In this document: piece by piece, positions 5,593-7,654 of the stretch
Layout: each line of letters starts with the position of its first letter
Position numbering within the stretch: position 1 is the first letter of the stretch
NCBI GenBank assembly: GCA_947468255.1
Contig: CANIMM010000142.1
Coordinates: 1-7,654, forward strand
DNA from: Chitinophagaceae bacterium
Lineage (GTDB): Bacteria; Bacteroidota; Bacteroidia; Chitinophagales; Chitinophagaceae
Direction: 5' to 3'
DNA length: 7,654 nt
The notes under the pieces: model-generated
What the model was told of the DNA's origin: nothing
Databases searched by the model: none
The model's input: only the letters and a program-made list of their open reading frames with translations
Program-made: the position numbers and the translations under genes

Positions 5593-5997
5593 CTATTTCA
5601 TTTTTACTGAACCCAAACAAGCATCGCCTTCTTCTATTCCTGTTAGCCACACTATTAGTTTTTTAGTTCGTTCTTCTGTTAAATCTTTTATATAAATACT
5701 CCAACACATCGGGTGAATACTTCCATAATATCCTTGTTCTCTTTCTGGATATTTTGATTTCATTTCTGCGTCTCTAAATTGTATCCAAATTCTTTGGGCA
5801 TTTTTTAAGTTTTTAATAAATACTGCATCTGACTTATATTCATTCAGAATTTGATTATAAACCAAATTTAATTCTTTGTCAGCTTTCAAATAGTTGCTTT
5901 CCTCTTCTTGGTTCATTTCTAATTGAGTTTGTCCAAATGTATCATTTGAAATTGCAAAACATAAAAGAGTAATTAAGGCAAATAGTATCTGTTTCAT
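5593..5997 (-). CDS. Secreted LprI/DUF1311-family protein
   Basis: This 134-residue protein has a signal peptide (MKQILFALITLLCFAIS, cleavage probably near residue 23), so it acts in the periplasm or outside. The DUF1311 signature is clear: LKNAQRIWIQFRDAEM at 64-79 and YYGSIHPMCWSIYIKDLTEERTKKL at 90-114. Cys98 and Cys127 could pair; the usual Cys after DAE is Met here. The family is named for Mycobacterium LprI, a lysozyme inhibitor, but most members are uncharacterised. It seems to travel with the YitT gene as a two-gene unit between elements S6 and S8. The stop codon lies in a small hairpin (AGCGA/TCGCT, 5579-5594). Confidence 0.85.
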   Translation of the reverse strand: MKQILFALITLLCFAISNDTFGQTQLEMNQEEESNYLKADKELNLVYNQILNEYKSDAVFIKNLKNAQRIWIQFRDAEMKSKYPEREQGYYGSIHPMCWSIYIKDLTEERTKKLIVWLTGIEEGDACLGSVKMK

Positions 5998-6037
5998 TTT
6001 ATTTATTATTTTATTGGATGGTTTCGGTAAACTTACT

Positions 6038-6347
6038 GCTAACGGTTTGCAGCTTGTCGAAGGGTGGAGTTTTTAGCACAAATATTTATACTTAGCACAA
6101 ATGTTTTTTTACCAACAATGTTTCTACGAAGTACGTCAGCCCCCATAACGTAATACCCGGTTATTATTAAGTTGTTCTGTTTATTATTTGTCTATATACA
6201 CCGTCCCAAAGGTCAATACGTTTTTGTAGAGACTCAATAGTCGCCTGTTCCGCTTCTCTCAAAAATTGTTCGGCTGAATTTTTATTAAAATTTCAAAAGT
6301 TCAATTTATTACTGCTGCCCCCATTTTGGCAAATCCATGTTAGTGGT
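6038..6347 (+). repeat. Composite boundary element S8
   Basis: This 310-bp stretch fills most of the 359-bp gap between the LprI-like and GNAT genes. It opens with GCTAACGGTTTGCAGC and closes with GGCAAATCCATGTTAGTGG. CTAAC, GG and TTTGC (6039-6050) pair with GCAAA, CC and GTTAG (6329-6343), leaving T6334 and A6337-T6338 unpaired on one side. A second closing-like core, GGTTATTATTAA, lies at 6159-6170, directly before the stop of an open-frame remnant. The first 120 bp may thus be a complete element followed by a decayed unit and the closing part of the next element. GCCCCCAT occurs at about 6139 and again at about 6317 (as TGCCCCCAT). Confidence 0.6.
6167..6292 (-). pseudogene. Coding remnant inside element S8
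   Basis: A minus-strand frame of 41 codons is open from just after a TGA (6293-6295) to TAA at 6167-6169. It has no ATG. It reads protein-like, for example EQFLREAEQATIESLQKRI followed by DLWDGVYRQIINRTT, amphipathic and helix-prone. I do not recognise the family. Its stop codon adjoins a repeat-like core exactly as intact genes in this window do, so I infer the surviving 3' end of a lost cassette gene. Chance is possible at this length. Confidence 0.4.
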
Positions 6348-6356
6348 AGGTTTAAT

Positions 6357-6896
6357 TTATTTTTTGTAATTCTCAACACGTAACCTCCAATATATCATTT
6401 CATTTTCTATCCTATCCTGTATGAAATTAAATTTATTCAAGAGATGGATCGAGTCAATGTTTTCTATTAAACAGTTTGCAGTTATATTCTTTACTATTGT
6501 AGTCGTAAAAGCCCATTGTATTATTTCGCTTACTGCTTCTGCAGCATAGCCTTTTCGTCTTTCTTCTTTAATTATACCATATCCTAAATCAATATTTTCT
6601 TCTTCATAATTAAATCCTTTAAATCCTACATCTCCAATTACTTCCAACGTGTCTTTTTTAATAATCATCCAGGATTCAAAACCTGTTGGATATTCTACTT
6701 TATTTAAGTTGTTGATTATTCTTGGCAACGTGTTCAAAACGTCTGCGTCTGGCCAGCTTCTACCTTTTTTAAAATTCAAGGCGGCTAAGTCTCTATAATC
6801 ATTGTTTGAAATATTTCTGCAAATGTCTAATGTAAATGGAATGACTATTAATCTTTCAGTAATAAGTTTATCAATTGCTAATTTATTAACTTTCAT
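6357..6896 (-). CDS. GNAT-family N-acetyltransferase, RimJ/RimL type
   Basis: This is a 179-residue acetyltransferase that would move acetyl from acetyl-CoA to an amine. It follows the Acetyltransf_3 (RimJ/RimL/SpeG-like) layout: TERLIVIPFT at 13-22, a central beta-sheet with VIGDVGFKGF at 87-95, the acetyl-CoA loop ERRKGYAAEAV at 112-122, and ENIDSIHLLNKFNF at 145-158 near the end. The substrate cannot be deduced. It lies 29 bp downstream of the propeller gene on the same strand with AGGAAAAG between them, so it may be read from that gene's promoter. Its GC is much lower than that of the propeller gene. The stop is 19 bp from the TGTTA core of element S8. Confidence 0.9.
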   Translation of the reverse strand: MKVNKLAIDKLITERLIVIPFTLDICRNISNNDYRDLAALNFKKGRSWPDADVLNTLPRIINNLNKVEYPTGFESWMIIKKDTLEVIGDVGFKGFNYEEENIDLGYGIIKEERRKGYAAEAVSEIIQWAFTTTIVKNITANCLIENIDSIHLLNKFNFIQDRIENEMIYWRLRVENYKK

Positions 6897-6925
6897 TTTT
6901 ATTTATCTTTTCCTATCGGGCAGGG

Positions 6926-7654
6926 TTAACAATGTGACACCGTCTGTATGGCGTAAATCACGTTGCCGAAAACAGATAGTAGGAACATCTTCCCTTCTTC
7001 AGCACTACGTACCAGTTTCCATGTTTTCCCCTTGTCTGATGACTTGTAAATGCCGTGGGTATGACCACAAAAAAAGTTTTCACCCACCTGGATAATGGTT
7101 GTAATGTACGTTTGAACCGGAAGGACGGAAGTATACGCAGTATGCCGAGTTGAATCGGAAAAGCCTTTTGCCGGACGGTTAGCATTCACCGCCGGAAAAA
7201 TTGGCTCAATAAAACCAGGCGTCTGCAGGCCGGCATCAATAGCTTGCCAGGTTTTGCCGCCGTCGTAAGAGGTTCGTATTCTCCGGGTATTGGAAACCGT
7301 GCTGTAAGTAATAGCAGCGAATCCACCATTGATGCTTGCTACATCAATGCCCACGCCGCCCTCACTGATCACTAGGGACCAGTTTTCACCATCATCGGTT
7401 GATCTTATTATGCCTGCCTCGCTGGTGGCAAGGAGTACACCATTTGATGCTACCATTTTACCCCCGCCTCCGATAGGCAGTTGTTTCCATAACTTTCCAC
7501 TGTTACTGGATTTAAAAAGACCTCTGTCGGAGCCGATGAAAACCGTGCCTCCGGCAGTTTCAATAACGCTGAATATTTGTTTCTCTGTAAAATTGGTGAA
7601 TACCGGCGACCATACACTCGTTCCGTTTCTTTTTTGAAAAATTCCTCCACCACC
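6926..7654 (-). CDS. Asp-box (BNR/sialidase-like) beta-propeller protein, 5' end missing
   Basis: The frame is open to the right edge, giving 242 visible C-terminal residues. Four Asp-box repeats (S-x-D/N-x-G-x-x-W) are seen: SSNSGKLW at about 49-56, STDDGENW at 85-92, SYDGGKTW at 129-136 and SSDKGKTW at 205-212. Each sits at the end of a blade, as in BNR, sortilin and photosystem II stability-type propellers. Such Bacteroidota proteins are usually exported, with the signal peptide here off the window. There is no sorting domain at the C terminus; it stops after VIYAIQTVSHC. An internal ATG at 7454-7456 is unlikely to be the start because the propeller pattern continues upstream of it. GC near 50% suggests resident chromosome. 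Confidence 0.85.
   Translation of the reverse strand, partial: GGGGIFQKRNGTSVWSPVFTNFTEKQIFSVIETAGGTVFIGSDRGLFKSSNSGKLWKQLPIGGGGKMVASNGVLLATSEAGIIRSTDDGENWSLVISEGGVGIDVASINGGFAAITYSTVSNTRRIRTSYDGGKTWQAIDAGLQTPGFIEPIFPAVNANRPAKGFSDSTRHTAYTSVLPVQTYITTIIQVGENFFCGHTHGIYKSSDKGKTWKLVRSAEEGKMFLLSVFGNVIYAIQTVSHC

Noticed and set aside
6958..7185. Alternative minus-strand frame inside the propeller gene
   Set aside because: The Asp-box repeats are all in the main frame, which is open for the full 729 bp.
1..7654. CRISPR array, tRNA, rRNA, insertion sequence or integrase gene
   Set aside because: No regularly spaced direct repeats, no tRNA- or rRNA-like sequence, and no transposase or recombinase reading frame were seen on either strand.

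Overview
The window looks like Bacteroidota, most likely Chitinophagaceae or a related sphingobacterial lineage. Evidence: start codons sit behind A-rich leaders without strong Shine-Dalgarno sites, promoters fit the TTG / TAnnTTTG pattern, a small lmo0937-type membrane protein is present, and an Asp-box (BNR) propeller protein ends in Cys as is usual there. This is inferred from sequence character only.

Layout. Almost every gene lies on the minus strand. From left to right: a YefM/YoeB toxin-antitoxin pair (137-670), a YdeI/DUF1801-type protein (924-1502), a ParD/ParE toxin-antitoxin pair (1622-2165), a secreted SGNH hydrolase (2401-3117), a 51-residue plus-strand membrane protein (3354-3509), a CPBP intramembrane protease (3733-4428), a YitT membrane protein (4612-5499), a secreted LprI/DUF1311 protein (5593-5997), a coding remnant (6167-6292), a GNAT acetyltransferase (6357-6896), and the 3' part of a propeller gene that runs off the right edge (6926-7654). 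The propeller gene is near 50% GC in a sampled line; the acetyltransferase beside it is near 28%. This suggests resident chromosome at the right edge and acquired DNA to its left.

Main observation. Several genes are separated by related intergenic elements of about 80-165 bp (one is about 310 bp and looks composite). Read on the plus strand, an element opens with a TAACGG-like half site shortly upstream of one gene's start. It closes with a TGTTA-containing half site whose core lies 14-19 bp before the stop codon of the next minus-strand gene. The two halves are imperfectly complementary (for example CTAAC-GG-TTTGC with GCAAA-CC-GTTAG), and some elements hold an inner stem. One or two promoterless-looking genes per unit, common orientation, folded inter-gene sites and a cargo including two toxin-antitoxin pairs resemble an integron cassette array. 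The sites are not canonical attC and no integrase is in the window. I read it as a cassette-like array whose mobilising enzyme, if any, lies elsewhere.

The genes do not form one pathway. The cargo is typical accessory material: two toxin-antitoxin modules that could stabilise the array, envelope and membrane proteins (CPBP, YitT, LprI-like) and an acetyltransferase. The SGNH hydrolase and the lmo0937-type gene lack clean boundary elements on at least one side and may be an older interruption.
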